64,000 nt of DNA from Mytilus edulis (GCF_963676685.1 NC_092350.1:37910873-37974872); one strand, 5' to 3'; positions 31,565 through 54,360 are shown, numbered from the stretch's first letter. A program made the numbers and translations. The notes: generated by a model from the letters alone, not told the origin.

Positions 31565-31715
31565 TTATTGTATTAATGAGAATACAAGGTGTATACTTGC
31601 TGGTGTTGCAAGTTGTACTATGTGGAAGTGTGAATACTTCATAGATTTGTATTAGTGAGAATACAAGGTGTTTACTTGCTGGTGTTGCAAGTTGTTATAT
31701 TGCGGAAGTGTATTA
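31565..31715 (+). repeat. Direct duplication of ~80 bp
   Basis: ATTAATGAGAATACAAGGTG and ACTTGCTGGTGTTGCAAGTTG recur about 80 bp later, with GGAAGTGT after each. Confidence 0.8.
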
Positions 31716-31959
31716 GTGAAAGTGCACTGTGTTAAACCTTACCAGTTGGATAATATTCATTGTGTGGGAACTCAAAGGGATAGTTAGTGCGTGAGTTCAA
31801 CTGTGTTATATTCCTTGTGAATTGAAGGATTTGTGCAAGTGTAATTGTGTTATTGTGGTTAGTTGCAGACTAACAAGGTGATACTACATATTGGTGGACG
31901 TTGTAAATAGAAGTTGTATATATGTGATTTTGTGTTCATACGTTTTGTGTAATACTTAC

Positions 31960-32150
31960 TTGATGCATGTTGCAAAGTAATCTGTTGGTGACATGGTGTA
32001 ATAAAGGGCCGTATGCATGTTGCATAATAATATGTGACATGGTGTAATAAAGGGCCGTATGCATGTTGCATAATAATCTGTTAGTGACATTGTGAATAAA
32101 TCGGTCTGATACATGTTGCATAGTGATTGCATAGTGACATTGTGTAAATA
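31960..32150 (+). repeat. Tandem repeat, ~50-bp unit, four copies
   Basis: The unit holds GCATGTTGCATAATAATCTG, GTGACATGGTGTAATAAAG and GGCCGT. The first copies are near-identical, the last two diverge. Three minus-strand frames here are translations of this array, not genes. Confidence 0.85.
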
Positions 32151-32391
32151 TGTTCTGTTATGAAACACTGTGTCTGTGCATTGTGAATGAGGTACTTCAC
32201 CCTGTAATTTAATTTATGTGCATTGTGTAGCTTATATATTTGACATTGTGAATTCATATACGGGTGTGTTAATTGTTTTAAATAGGACAACTTGTTGTGG
32301 TGCAAATTTAAGTTGAACACTTGAAATCCTGATTTATTCAGATACGGATCCATTGATCGCACGGTTACACGTTACATTATATACAAAAGTA

Positions 32392-32700
32392 AAATCACAA
32401 AAATACTGGACTCCGAGGAAAATTCAAAATGGAAAATCCCTTATCAAATGGCAACATCAAAAGCTCAAACACATCAAACGAATGGATAGCAACTGTCATA
32501 TCCTTGACTTGGTACAGGCATTTTCTAATGTAGAAAATGGTGGATTAAATCTGGTTTTATTACTAGAGAACCCTCTCACTTGTATGACAGTCGTATAAAA
32601 CTCAATTATATTGACAAGGATGTTTTTAATATTATTAAAAACAGACATAAACTTTAGGTAAAAATGTCAAAAATAAGGATGCATCATAGTCATGACAGCA
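32392..32700 (-). repeat. Solo 3' tail of the Penelope-like family
   Basis: Same reverse-complement module as at 27541: ACTCCGAGGAAAATTCAAAAT, ATCAAACGAATGG, GACTTGGTACAGGCATTTTC, CACTTGTATGACAGTCGTAT, ACAGACATAAA. Confidence 0.75.
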
Positions 32701-33336
32701 ATGAATAGTCATAGATATTCCAAGTAAGGTCTAGATCACTCACCTGTTGATAGAGCACCTGCTGATATAGCACCTAAAAATATTGGATTGCTAAAAAAAA
32801 ACGTCGACGAGATGTGCTCAAATGTATGTTTACAAAAGATCTAATATGCACTATTTTTTCTCACTTTTAACCTAATTTTTTTTGTCAGGATTTATTTGAA
32901 TTAATATTTTGAAAATTTAAATATTTTAAACCAGATTTGTAGTGTCTCCTTTGGTTTAAATATTATGTAAACTAGTCCCACTCCGATCCTATATAACATT
33001 TACTTTTACGAGAGCTTTTTCCACCAGTAGCTATAGCTATACTAGTATTTGATTTTGGTGGGAGCAATTTATATTTTACTGAAAAATTATTACACCAGGG
33101 TTTTCGATATCACAAACTAGTCAAAACCTTTACTTAATTTTACAAGGACATCATTCGTAAATATACCGTAACTCAACATGTAGACATCTTATACGTTCAG
33201 GTATTTCACATCCAATCTTGTATGGCAATATTCTTTACAAAGCTCAAAAATGTCAGTATTCACCTCAAAAGCTAACAAAACATTTTTAAAAACAGACTTA
33301 TTAAGAAGGGATATAGTTCCGAAACTGTCATCAGGT

Positions 33337-34100
33337 CATTAAAGATTGCATATTTTGGCTTTGATATTGATTCATTTATAAGGTCTTTGCATTGGAATTA
33401 AACACATTTATTCTAAAACCAGTTGTTGGCATGACACAGGTTATGTTCTTCTCATATGTTTTATGATGGTAATACTAAACCCCTAACGGGAGGGATTGTG
33501 CCTGATATTCATATGATCAAGACATAATATTTTAATCAGTTTAGTTGAGGTTTGGAGCTGGCATGTCAGTAACTGCTAGTAGTCCTTTATTAATGTATTT
33601 ATTATTGCCATTATGTTAAGTTTCTTTTTTTACCTATTCTGATATCGGACTCGGAATTCTCTTGAACTGAGTTTTACTGTGTGTATTGCTATGCGTTTGT
33701 CTTTTCTACATTGGCTAGAGGTATAGGGGAGGATTGAGATCTCAAAAAACATGTTAAACCCCGCTGCATTTTTGCGCCTGTCCAACGTCAGTGGCATCTT
33801 CGCTAGCCAAGGAGTGGATCGTAACCCTTGGCTAGCGAAGATGAGTCGGTGGCCTCTGGCCTTTGTTAGTCTTATATGACATTTAATTAGATAGTTTCTT
33901 GTGTATCGGAGTTTAGTATGACGTCCATTGTCACTGAACTAGTATACATATTTGTTTAGGGGCCAGCTGAAGGACTCATCCGGGTGAGGGAGTTTCTCGC
34001 TGCATTAAAGACCAACTGGTGGCCTTCGGCTGTTGTCTGCTCTATGGTCGGGTTGTTGTCTTTTTGACACATTCCCCATTTTCATTCTCAATATTATTGA
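33337..34100 (+). mobile_element. Second copy of the ~690-bp nested repeat
   Basis: Co-linear with 19216-19908 over its whole length, plus an extra fold-back at 33795-33843 that the other copies lack. The right end is CTCAATATTATTG. It is noncoding. Confidence 0.8.
33795..33843. mobile_element. 49-bp fold-back inserted in the repeat
   Basis: A perfect 18-bp inverted repeat, CATCTTCGCTAGCCAAGG and its complement, around a 13-base loop. Flanking GTCAGTGGC and GTCGGTGGC look like a 9-bp target duplication with one mismatch. The paralogous repeats at 18.2 and 19.66 kb lack it, which gives an empty-site comparison. Confidence 0.75.
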
Positions 34101-34149
34101 TAACCAGATATCTGATTTTAATTATACACATTTTTATATCATGTTTATT

Positions 34150-34560
34150 GACCTATAAAGGCAAAGGTAGTATACCGCTGTTCGAAAGTCATAAATCGAT
34201 TGGGAGAAAACAAATCATGGTTACAAACTAAACCGATGGAAACACGCCAACTATAAGAAGAAAACAACGAAACAACAGAAACACTAAAATGAAGGGAAAA
34301 AAACGAGAAACGCGACACACTCAGAAACGAGCTATAAGATAACAACTGCAATTTTCCTGACTTGTCACAGGACATTCCTAGAAAAAATGGTGGGTTTAAC
34401 CTGGTCCTGCGGCCAGTCAAACCTCGCACTTACATGGTAATGTCAAATATAACACAAATATAAAATAACAACACTACACAAATGGACTACGCACAAATAA
34501 ATGAAAGAACATTCAGGACAGAGAAATACACAAACAAACAATACAATAATACATTTCAAC
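34150..34560. repeat. Probable dispersed repeat
   Basis: Contains ATTTTCCTGACTTGTCACAG, GGTTTAACCTGG and CTCGCACTTACATGGTAATG, a layout like that of the Penelope-like tail but with different sequence. Probably a related noncoding retroelement tail; no second copy in this window confirms it. Confidence 0.3.
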
Positions 34561-35590
34561 ATGTTAATAGCTATCAAAGATACCAGGCTTAGTTTTGGAA
34601 TAGTTAGTATAGATATATTTTATTTCATTTCAGGGATTTCCGAAAAATGTGACAGTGTGGGAAAGGAACAGTGATCAACCGTACGGTTTGTTAATATTTT
34701 TATAATTCTGGAGACTATCAAGCGGGGCTCCGACATTAGAAAAAAAAACAAAGTTGCTTGATGGAAAGTTTGATGAACTCAAATATTACTATATAACGTT
34801 TCTACCGCAAGTTTTGAATTGTTTAAACACAGTCTTTATGCAAAAATGGTCCTAACATCTCTTGCATTACAAAATTTTGAGATCCTGATCTGTGTAGGCC
34901 TTTTGAGAATAATTTGCATGAGTTTTTTAGTCATTTTAATTGAGGTATTGGATGTTGATTTACTTGGTCTAGACATTTTATTGACGGAATTGGGGTAGGA
35001 CAGGGCCAACTTAATAATCATGTATGTCATGCATGCCTTTAGTTTTACGGCACTTTTTTTTCACATAAGAACCACCTTAGTATCAATTTTTTTTGAGTGT
35101 ATGATACAGCTTTTTTCAACTTATCGTTGTACTATCTTTTGTTAAGTTTTTTTGATTTGATTTTTTTTAATGGAAACAAACCAGTGAGAAACTATAAAAA
35201 AAAAAATACTCATAAAGGGGTCGTTCGTTTCCATTATTTTTGAAAATATATTTTGGTACGAAAATTAGGAACATCTCGGTCATTATTTAGATAAGAGAAG
35301 TCCGAATGGAATGTTTTAGAAAACAAAAACAAAATGATCTTTGATCATGTGAGAAAACTGAACCGAGAATAATTGTTATTAGCAAGAGGTGAAAGTGAAT
35401 TTACTTTAATCCGATTTGTAAAACTTTTCTTGCAGTGAATAACAAGGACAAGTTTTACTTTCCAACTTAGGCCATTTTCGTTTCATTTTCTGATTATGAG
35501 GATATATTTGTATTTTTCTCTCATTTTCTTCCGTTTTATATTTCCTTAAAGTGACACCTACATGTACTGTAATATGAGGCAGGCATTACC
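34561..35590. other. Noncoding stretch
   Basis: AT-rich with poly-A/T runs. Nothing recognised. Confidence 0.4.
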
Positions 35591-35596
35591 TGTAAA

Positions 35597-36053
35597 TGGG
35601 GACGAAGTCTGTATGAATTATTTTTTTGTAACTCAATTATTTGTCAAAAAAATATCACGGAAATACAGTAACGTTTCCGATTTTGGTTCTGTTGTTAGGG
35701 ATTTTAGTTGTGACGATATTTAAATTATGACGTCATATGCAATGTAAACAAGAAACGCTATCATTAGGTAACGTTTTTTCATATCAAGGAATTATTAAAA
35801 ATAAAATAAGTATTGCGCGTTACTTCCTATTTTATACTAGACTGATAAATATATATTTTACTCAAAGTTTCATACAAACGAGACCGGAAAACGGAAGTAT
35901 ATTGTACATTTCTGCGCAGGTCCGGGATTTCAAAACATGACATAAAAAAAATTGAACGATTTTGAGTTCATTAGTACAATGAAAAATTCGGGAAATTTTC
36001 CCGAATTTTTTTTTTTATTGAATTTTCTACTGTTATTGGGGACTTCGTCCCCA
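35597..36053. mobile_element. 457-bp element with 13-bp terminal inverted repeats
   Basis: TGGGGACGAAGTC at 35597-35609 and GACTTCGTCCCCA at 36041-36053 are perfect inverted termini. A strong hairpin (ATTCGGGAAATTTTCCCGAAT, followed by a run of T) lies near the right end at 35984-36015. No protein is encoded. Confidence 0.75.
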
Positions 36054-36194
36054 TAATATATGAAATCGGTTAATGATTGAAAAGATGTATCAAATTATGC
36101 ATGGTATACATTTGTAAGAATGTTCACAATAAAATAGTGATTGCTAAATTATAAAATGTTTTTGATATACCAAACAACAGTGTTCTCCCCAGGC

Positions 36195-36295
36195 CGTTTT
36201 AGCGTTAATTATTCCCGTGACGCTATATTTTTTCACCGTGATGCTATAATAATTCCCGCGATGCTATAATTATTTTGAAGATGCTATTTTACTTG
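36195..36295 (+). repeat. Short tandem motif GACGCTAT/GATGCTAT
   Basis: Four or five diverged units around TTATTCCCGTGACGCTATA and ATTCCCGCGATGCTATAATT. Confidence 0.6.
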
Positions 36296-37185
36296 TCCTC
36301 AATTTTGAACTTTTATCTATTATCGATTATGATCATAAAAATTATATCACCCTTAATTGTAATCCCTTTAAGTCGGACACTAAAGGCAATCAAGAGATTA
36401 AATAGCTAGGTGTTAATTGCCCTCAGGGTGATAACTGTTTGGATGTGAATATCCCAAGCTGACACTTGTGACATGACTAATACCACGTGTCTGCAATCAC
36501 TAATTTCGACATGGAAAAATGCAATCACAAAATTATTCGAAATCTATGTTTTGTATTACGAAATTTCAAAGATTGAAACGATTTCTTTTTTTTTTTAAAA
36601 AGATCGTTTATTTGTGCAACTCTCCAAAAATTACTTTTTTTCTCTTCCCGAAATACGAGAGCGAGGATTTTGGTTTAGAGCTAAAATAAGTTTAATTCTT
36701 CTTTAAAAAGTTATCATAATTGGCTTAAGTTTATGTTTAATCCATTTAATGCATTAAAAGCGTCTTATTCATTCACAATCTCTTGTCAAACAATGTTTAT
36801 TCTCGGACTCATTTTCGTAAATTTTTCTACGGCCGCCATTGCACATTTTTGTGTAAACTACGGATAGGAACCAGACCAGATATGACAACATCCGCATTCA
36901 CGATAATGACAACAGATGGACAGTAGACAGAAAAAATATACCAAGAGAGAAAACTATGCATTAACAGACTATTTGTTAGATAACTTTGTTAAAAATACAT
37001 ATCATTTTGATGTAAAGATAAGAAACAACTGGGACTAATTCATTGAGTGCCATGAAACAATGAATTTCATAAACATGATAAAAAAAGTTTTTAAATTGAT
37101 TTTTTTTGCTACTTTTGCTACTTTATCTTTACTTATAAATATAATATAAAAAATAGTTAATTTTGTGTACTAGATATTTAGTTTT
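36296..37185. other. Noncoding stretch
   Basis: No gene recognised. The patch at about 36830 (ACGGCCGCCATTGCAC) resembles a transcription-start context and might hold a 5' UTR exon of the DEF8-like gene, but nothing proves it. Confidence 0.25.
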
Positions 37186-37187
37186 GT

Positions 37188-38035
37188 ATATATGTAGGAC
37201 TCTAAAGTGCGATGGTACTCTAAAGTGCGATGGTACTCTAAAGTGCGATTTTCACGCTAAAGTACGATGGTCTACGCTAAAGTATGATGGTGTCTCACGC
37301 TAAAGTGCGATGGTTGTTTGTTTGCTAAAGTACAATGGTATAGCACGCTAAAGTGCGATGAACCAAGCGGATAAGATTATATAAGGCTAAAATGTTAAAG
37401 TACATGGCTGTTAAAAAAAATCTTTTTGCAAAAGCTAGTAAGCTTAGGTTTAAATTTGTAATAGGCTTTATAATTTAACGGTAGTGATTTAAGTGCATGA
37501 TAAATATACGCTTGAAAACATGTACCTTTATTCAACATACGTTTCTGTTCCAAAAAATCCACAATAGTTTAATGGGGACCTCAAAGTTATTTATAAAACT
37601 TCAATTAATGTAAAAATTATTTAAATGTATCCGTTTTTCAATAAATGCAGGATACAGGATACATATACGTATACTATTTTGTATCTACAAAGTAAATTTC
37701 AGATACAAGTTCTCCTTCCAGCACCCGCAAAAAAACCCACACATCTGCTTCAGTCGACAAAGCACAGTTCGGTTTAAATTAATTAAGTCATGGACACTTG
37801 GTTTCTGGCTGAGCTCGTTTATAAGTTGTAATATATATTCTAGCTTGTACATTTTTGATTTGTATAAACGACTGTTAACGTCATAATCCAACAACGTTTC
37901 TTACGTCTAAACTTTCGCGGACCATCGCACTTTAGCGTGTGTAAGCATCGCACTTTAGCGTATACCATCGCACTTTAGCGTGACCATCGTACTTTAGCGT
38001 CCCCATCGCACTTTAGAGTTCTACATATATACAGG
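37188..38035. mobile_element. Fold-back element with tandem-array arms
   Basis: The left arm (37188-37362) is about eight copies of CTAAAGTGCGATGGT-like units. The right arm (37915-38033) is five copies of the inverse (ACCATCGCACTTTAG). The outermost units are ACTCTAAAGTGCGATGG and CCATCGCACTTTAGAGT, continuous with an inverted GTATATATGTAG / CTACATATATAC. The 550-bp interior shows no gene. Confidence 0.85.
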
Positions 38036-38300
38036 TTGCACTATAATGAACCATTCATTCATTTGACTTATTGTTGAATATATGTTGAACAATTTAATTT
38101 GTAGTTCACTTACATGACTTATACTATTTTAATCTTAATTACAAGTATTATAAACTGAACACCTCTAAAAAGGGTTAACAGGATACATGTACATAATGTA
38201 CATGTACATGCTCATTCAAAAAATTAAGTATTCGATTAAAAACACATAAAAATAAAAGGAGTATTTTAAAAATTTAGCAGTAATGTGCTTTCTCATAAGG

Positions 38301-38521
38301 GGGTCTCATTGGGGGGTTCTGATCCCGGATCCCGCTTACTGTTTTGTCAGATTCCCGTATCCCACTTATACTATGTACCTAAGCAATTCTCATTTTTTTG
38401 TAATTTCCCGTGTCCCGCTAGCCCTTAATTCCCGTTTTCACGGCACAATAATTTGACTTTCCCGTATCACGCTTACGAAAAATCGGCAATCCCGCGTCAC
38501 GCTTAGACCCCAATGGGACCC
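38301..38521. mobile_element. MITE copy 1 with GGGTC termini
   Basis: GGGTCTCATTGGGG at the left and CCCCAATGGGACCC at the right are inverted repeats with one mismatch. The interior has repeated CCCG.ATCCCGCTTA and GCGTCACGCTTA motifs. A second copy follows at 38660. Confidence 0.8.
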
Positions 38522-38659
38522 ACTCTGAGCACAGGGTTTGAAACAAACCCCTATGATCTGAGTTTCAAAATAATTTTAATTTAATAATTGTATTAAAAAG
38601 ACATTGCCTCCAACAGGTTAGGAACAACCCCTCAATTGCATGACTATCCCTTATATAGG

Positions 38660-38883
38660 GGGTCTCATTTGGGGGTTCCGATCCCGGATCCCGCTTACTG
38701 TTTTGTCAGATTCCAGTATCCCGCTTACACTATGTACGTAAGCAATTCACATTTTTTTTTGTCATTTCCCGGGTCCCGCTAGACCTCATTTCCCGTTTTC
38801 CCGACACAATAATTTGACTTTCACGTGTCACGCTTACAAAAAAATCGGCAATCCTGCGTCACGCTTAGACCCCAATGAGACCC
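38660..38883. mobile_element. MITE copy 2 with GGGTC termini
   Basis: Same orientation, length and interior as copy 1, 139 bp downstream of it. Left end GGGTCTCATTTGGGG, right end CCCCAATGAGACCC. Independent substitutions in the copies suggest age. Confidence 0.8.
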
Positions 38884-38889
38884 ACTCAT

Positions 38890-40700
38890 AAGCCCTGATA
38901 AGACTTTAAAGTTTTCATGGATACTGAGAACATCAAAACAAAAAACATGAATAAATGAGATGTAAATTAATATTTATATAATTAGAAATCAATTAATGTA
39001 AAGTAATGTAAATTTAGAAATTGACACGAGGTTTTTACTAATGCAAAAAAATCAACTGGGTGAATATCAGAATCCTTTTTTGTGATACAATGTACATGTA
39101 CAAACTCGTAATCTGATATACAGATTTTCCTGAAATCGCAATAACTTATCTTAGAATTTTTATCAATTTTTCCAACTCACAACAGTTTCTGAGTTTACAG
39201 TAATCTTATATTCATGACCATCATGAACGATTGAGGTAGATTCTATATTTTGATTTCTCTTATTTTTTATTTGCAGAGTATATATAGTTGGAAATTCAAT
39301 TAAATTGGTGACAGTAATTTGAGGTTTGTTTCTATATACGAGGTGTATAAATTTAAGAATCGGGACAATATGATTTGATTTCTTTAAAGAGGCACTAGCT
39401 AAGAGATAAATAAAAAGTGTAAATTGTGATTTTTATTTGTTCAATCATTATTGAAAGTGTAATAGTGAAATGATCATTCGCTGTTAGTAGCCAGTACACA
39501 AATGTATGTTACTGTACGGTTTTTTTTTGTAAGAATAAGCTTAGAAAGGTTGATGATGAATTATTCACTTGCAAGTTAACATTGAAAGAGAAACAAAGGT
39601 AAATCATTTGGTTGACTGATTTGATCCACAAAAATATCATTCTTATACAGGTTAGATAGAAAAATCCATTTGCATCAGGTCAGTATCTATCTATATTTAT
39701 GTTTATATAAATTTATATCATGTTATGTGACTGTCAGTAGTGTTCAGGGTCATACAGTAATTAGATGGCCTCTAGACTAGAATATACATGAATTTCTGCT
39801 ATATATTATCTAGTACAAATGTATATGCATTGTTAGCTGTTTATTAATTAAGACTTATTATACTTTAGATAAGTGTTTTAGTATGTTATAAATCAAATAT
39901 GAGAATTTGAGTCAAATAGATGAACATGATTTTAACAGCTAGTGCACCTTTAAAATTTGATTTGATTTGATTTTTTTGTGTTTTAACACCCCTTTTAAGC
40001 ACCGTATTAGGGCTATTTTGTGGCGGTCAGTTTTTATTATTGGAGGAAGTCTGAATGCCAAGAGAAAACCACCAACCTTCAATAGGAAAACTGACAATCC
40101 TAGTAAATTCAGAATTGAGTCGTGTGCACCCTTTCAAGGGTGATTGACTAGTGTAGGCCTCCTTTTCAAAACTCTGGACCTGCATCCGTACACTTTTAAA
40201 ATGAATTATGTCCCTTTATCATATGCATGTATGTACATATACTACCAAATCTTACAGAATATGCTCCTTTTTCTTATTATTCCTTTGCTTTATTATTGAT
40301 ATCAGGGTGCTACCTGAATAGAGTTTATATATTAAAATGTGTTCAAAATGTACATTTTGTAGTGCTTGAATTCTAGGGGACTTCCATAAATAATTTCATT
40401 GTGCTATTTGAGGGGGAAAACACACATACAAATTTAAAGCAGTTTTCAAAGAGCAATGTTGATTTTAAAGATTTTTAAGATGCCTTATATAATTTATCTT
40501 TGTTCTAATTTATTATATATCCTTACAAGACCCTCTTTTGAACTGTCTAGATGGAAATGTATTATAAAACATTGAAAAATACTCTATTAAAATAACATTC
40601 TAGCATTCCAACTGCTATATTTATATACTGTGTTGAAACTCAGAATATCTTGAAATTTTCAATTAACTACTTTAAATATATTAAAAAGTATTAAATACAT
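38890..40700. other. Upstream region of the DEF8-like gene
   Basis: No coding exon was recognised. An upstream noncoding exon must exist somewhere to the left because a 3' splice site (ATATTATAG at 40699-40707) precedes the first coding exon. Confidence 0.4.
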
Positions 40701-40715
40701 ATTATAGGTCTACAG

Positions 40716-51401
<10,686 letters not shown>

Positions 51402-51531
51402 CAACATTCCATGCATACAGACTGTTCTATCATCAATTTTAAGAACATATTAAAAAATGTGCAATAATTGTGAAAAACAAGAAGAATTCACTTGTTTCCT
51501 GATTCTGTTTGTCTTTCAGATATATTTTTAT

Positions 51532-51537
51532 AATAAA
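51532..51537 (+). terminator. Polyadenylation signal of the DEF8-like gene
   Basis: AATAAA lies 131 bp after the stop codon, in a T-rich context. Cleavage probably follows within about 30 bp. Confidence 0.6.
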
Positions 51538-51639
51538 TTGAAAAATTGTTGTAATATCTTAAATATTTGGACCACTGGACTGGATGTTAAATACTGTAGT
51601 CATCCATTGTCATCATCATTATCATTGTCACGTTTTGGT

Positions 51640-52980
51640 TAGATTAGCACATGAGACTCTTTTTACCGAATCTATAACATTTATTACATTTTATGATGTG
51701 GTATATATAAAGATTTATAAAGGGAAAAAAGATATCTCATTGTCAAACCAAGACAACAAGTAAGACACTTTCATGGGCAAAGGGAAATAGTATAACAATA
51801 AGGTCTAAAACACATCTCAAAGAATACAAAACAAAACGCATTTTTGCAGGTAAGGTTGGCCACAATCTTCAAACACCAAAAACTGAGTTAATTTAACAAA
51901 GCCATCAATCGTCAGAACTAAGCCTTTGAGATGGTTTAAAACAAAGAGCCTTTTACAGCATTAAACTAGATGTCATGACAAAAACAATTATTCTGTAGGG
52001 GCAACTCTCATTATCTTCACTTTTTTATATATATACATACAGGTATATTGTTTGAATATAGAATCTACCAGTTAATACTAATACAGAGATTAAAATATCC
52101 AATACTTATATTAATTGATTGGTGTTTTGCTACTTACATCATTATTGTGCTATTTAGTGTCTGTCAGTGGAAACCTGAGAAAAGTACTCACCTTCTGTAG
52201 AAAAACTGAAAATACTTGTCAATTAAGATTAGGGTCAAGCCCACCTGCCATATATATATGCTGATTTGAACTCACAAACTCAGTGTTGACACGCTAGTGA
52301 TGAAGTAGTTTGACTTCTTGTCTGCTTTACTTACCATGATTAGTTTTCTGTTGAAAGTCTAAGAGAAGGGAAGGAATACACAGTTAGGAGCGTGGTTTTG
52401 CATTTTGGCCACAGTGAATTTTTCAAAAATAAAAGTTATTGTGCAATAGAATTCCTATTTAGACAACTGAAGAATAATAGAGACTTCATATAGTGAGCTC
52501 ATGTGAGCATCAAAATTGTATTAAGTGTTTTGTGGGCTATTTACAAATCCAGACCAGTCATAGAATAATTGTAATGATTACAAACAATTTTTTGCCCAAA
52601 TATTTTAATGCAATAATAGATAAAAAGGCGAGGAAAAACATCTGACTTTTATTTGATCTCTTGATAGATACATGTAAATAACTTTGAGGAAATATATGAC
52701 ATCTTCACACCCCTTTTTACAATATTTTACAGCAAATAAATGCAGGTTGATGGTACATAACACCAAAAAGAAATTATTTTTCACCTTCACCTTTTTATCC
52801 AGTAAAAGTCTAATGTATTGACATATGTACATATACATTGTGTATGACGCATCAAGTAAGCTTAATTTGTAAGAAACCAAGGAAAAAAGAATGGTAAAAT
52901 TTATGAGGATCAATTTTAATTTCAACTGTATATTTTTATGTATAGATAATGTTTTTACTACAAGAATCATTTCCAATGAC
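51640..52980. other. Noncoding stretch
   Basis: Contains no recognisable gene or repeat. Confidence 0.4.
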
Positions 52981-52984
52981 AATG

Positions 52985-53580
52985 GGGTTCAGGTCAGATA
53001 AACCCTGTCAGATAGATATTTACACATTAAAATCATTCCATACTCCAAATATAGTTGACCTATTGCCCACAGTATAAAAAAAACACAGCAAACCATGAAC
53101 ATAACATTTACCAATAAATCATGAAAACAAGGTCAAGGTCAGATGATACATGCCTGATAATCATGTACACCTCAAGTTATACAATGATTCCAAAATCCAA
53201 ATATAGTTGACCTATTTCTTATACAACCTAAGAAATAGACTGAACCAGAATATCTTAACATTGACCAATAAAGCATAAAAATTAGGTCGAGGACAGATTA
53301 ACCCTGCCAGTCTGACATGTACTTCTTACAATCAAATCCCAACACCAATATATTTTTGACATATTGCTTATATTATGCGAGAAGATGAACAAACTATGTT
53401 AATTTAACATTGACCAATGAACCATGAAATTGAGGTCAAGTTCAGATAATACATGCCAAACTGACATAAACATTTTACAATCTTACTATACACCCAGGGA
53501 CTTTCTATACTTACTATAACTATAATGTTAGTATAGAAAGTCTCTAAAACACCATATTTAGTTGACCTACTTATTAATGC
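52985..53580 (+). repeat. Degenerate tandem repeat, ~140-150-bp unit
   Basis: Four copies share CCAAATATAGTTGACCTATT, a CATTGACCAATAAA.CATGAAA segment and AGGTCAAGGTCAGAT. The third and fourth are shortened and diverged. A small inverted repeat (GACTTTCTAT / ATAGAAAGTC) sits at 53499-53545. Confidence 0.75.
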
Positions 53581-53647
53581 ATTTTAGACAGACCAATTTG
53601 AGTATTTTTTAACTAATGAGATTAAGGACAAAGGTCATATGACCATA

Positions 53648-53776
53648 GGCGGATCCAGGGGGGCTTTGGCGGCCCTCCCCCTTTTCGTGGGAAAAATTTG
53701 GTTGATTATATAGGGAATCACTGAAGCGTGACTGGAGCGGACCTCCCTCCCCCTTACAAAAAGTTCTGGATCCGCC
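53648..53776. mobile_element. 129-bp MITE with GGCGGATCCAG termini
   Basis: GGCGGATCCAG at 53648-53658 and CTGGATCCGCC at 53766-53776 are perfect inverted repeats. The body is G/C-asymmetric with GGGGGG and CCTCCC tracts. Confidence 0.8.
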
Positions 53777-54292
53777 ACTGATGACAGACAAAAACTTCGT
53801 AACATAAGGCATTTCTAAACCAGGTAGGAAAAATCCATGATTTCTACCTTCTAAGGCAAAAAGCTTTGTACAAATTGTTTAGGCCGCTGTTGCCGTCGTC
53901 GGATTGTTATCCTTATATGCTTTGGTAGCTGCTATTTTAGTTGCAGGCAAGACAATAAATTTAGTCTCGTGGTTTCTAAATACGAAGTGCAAGAATATCA
54001 GCCATCAGTTGTCTAATAAAATACTTAAATATGAATGTTAGACATATAACACTAAAGAAGAAAAAAAAACAGCTAACCTATACTGCCGAGAAATAAGTGA
54101 AATATAACCATAAATGTATATCAGATGAAATATAACCAACAAGAAACCTTCAACATCGGGGTGAAACTCGTGCGTTCTATTAGTGTAAAGAAGTCCTACG
54201 AAGTCGTACAAAACTAGTTACACTCTTCATGTTGCCCAATTTAAAGTCTTCTAATATAGTCAGTGAGTATGCTTCATATCATGGTCTCCTTA

Positions 54293-54360
54293 GCTTAGTG
54301 GATTGACCGATGCCTCTTGCCTTCTAATTAGGTAGAATATCTCAATTCTCTCACAATAAA
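54293..54360 (+). other. Possible tRNA-derived (SINE-like) head
   Basis: TTAGCTTAGTGGATTGA fits a Pol III A box. A five-pair stem (TGCCT / AGGTA) encloses a seven-base loop where an anticodon arm would be, and a degenerate B box (TCTCAATTCTC) follows. The acceptor stem does not close, so it is not a functional tRNA. Confidence 0.3.

Noticed and set aside
31859-32168. Three minus-strand frames rich in CNMH repeats
   Set aside because: Produced by the 50-bp tandem repeat.
35984-36015. Bacterial-style terminator (hairpin plus T run)
   Set aside because: The surrounding DNA is animal nuclear; the hairpin belongs to a TIR element.
37200-37370. Regularly spaced short repeats, superficially like a CRISPR array
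   Set aside because: Spacers are 2-12 bp and the motif is mirrored in inverted form at 37.9 kb. This is a eukaryotic fold-back element and no cas genes are present.
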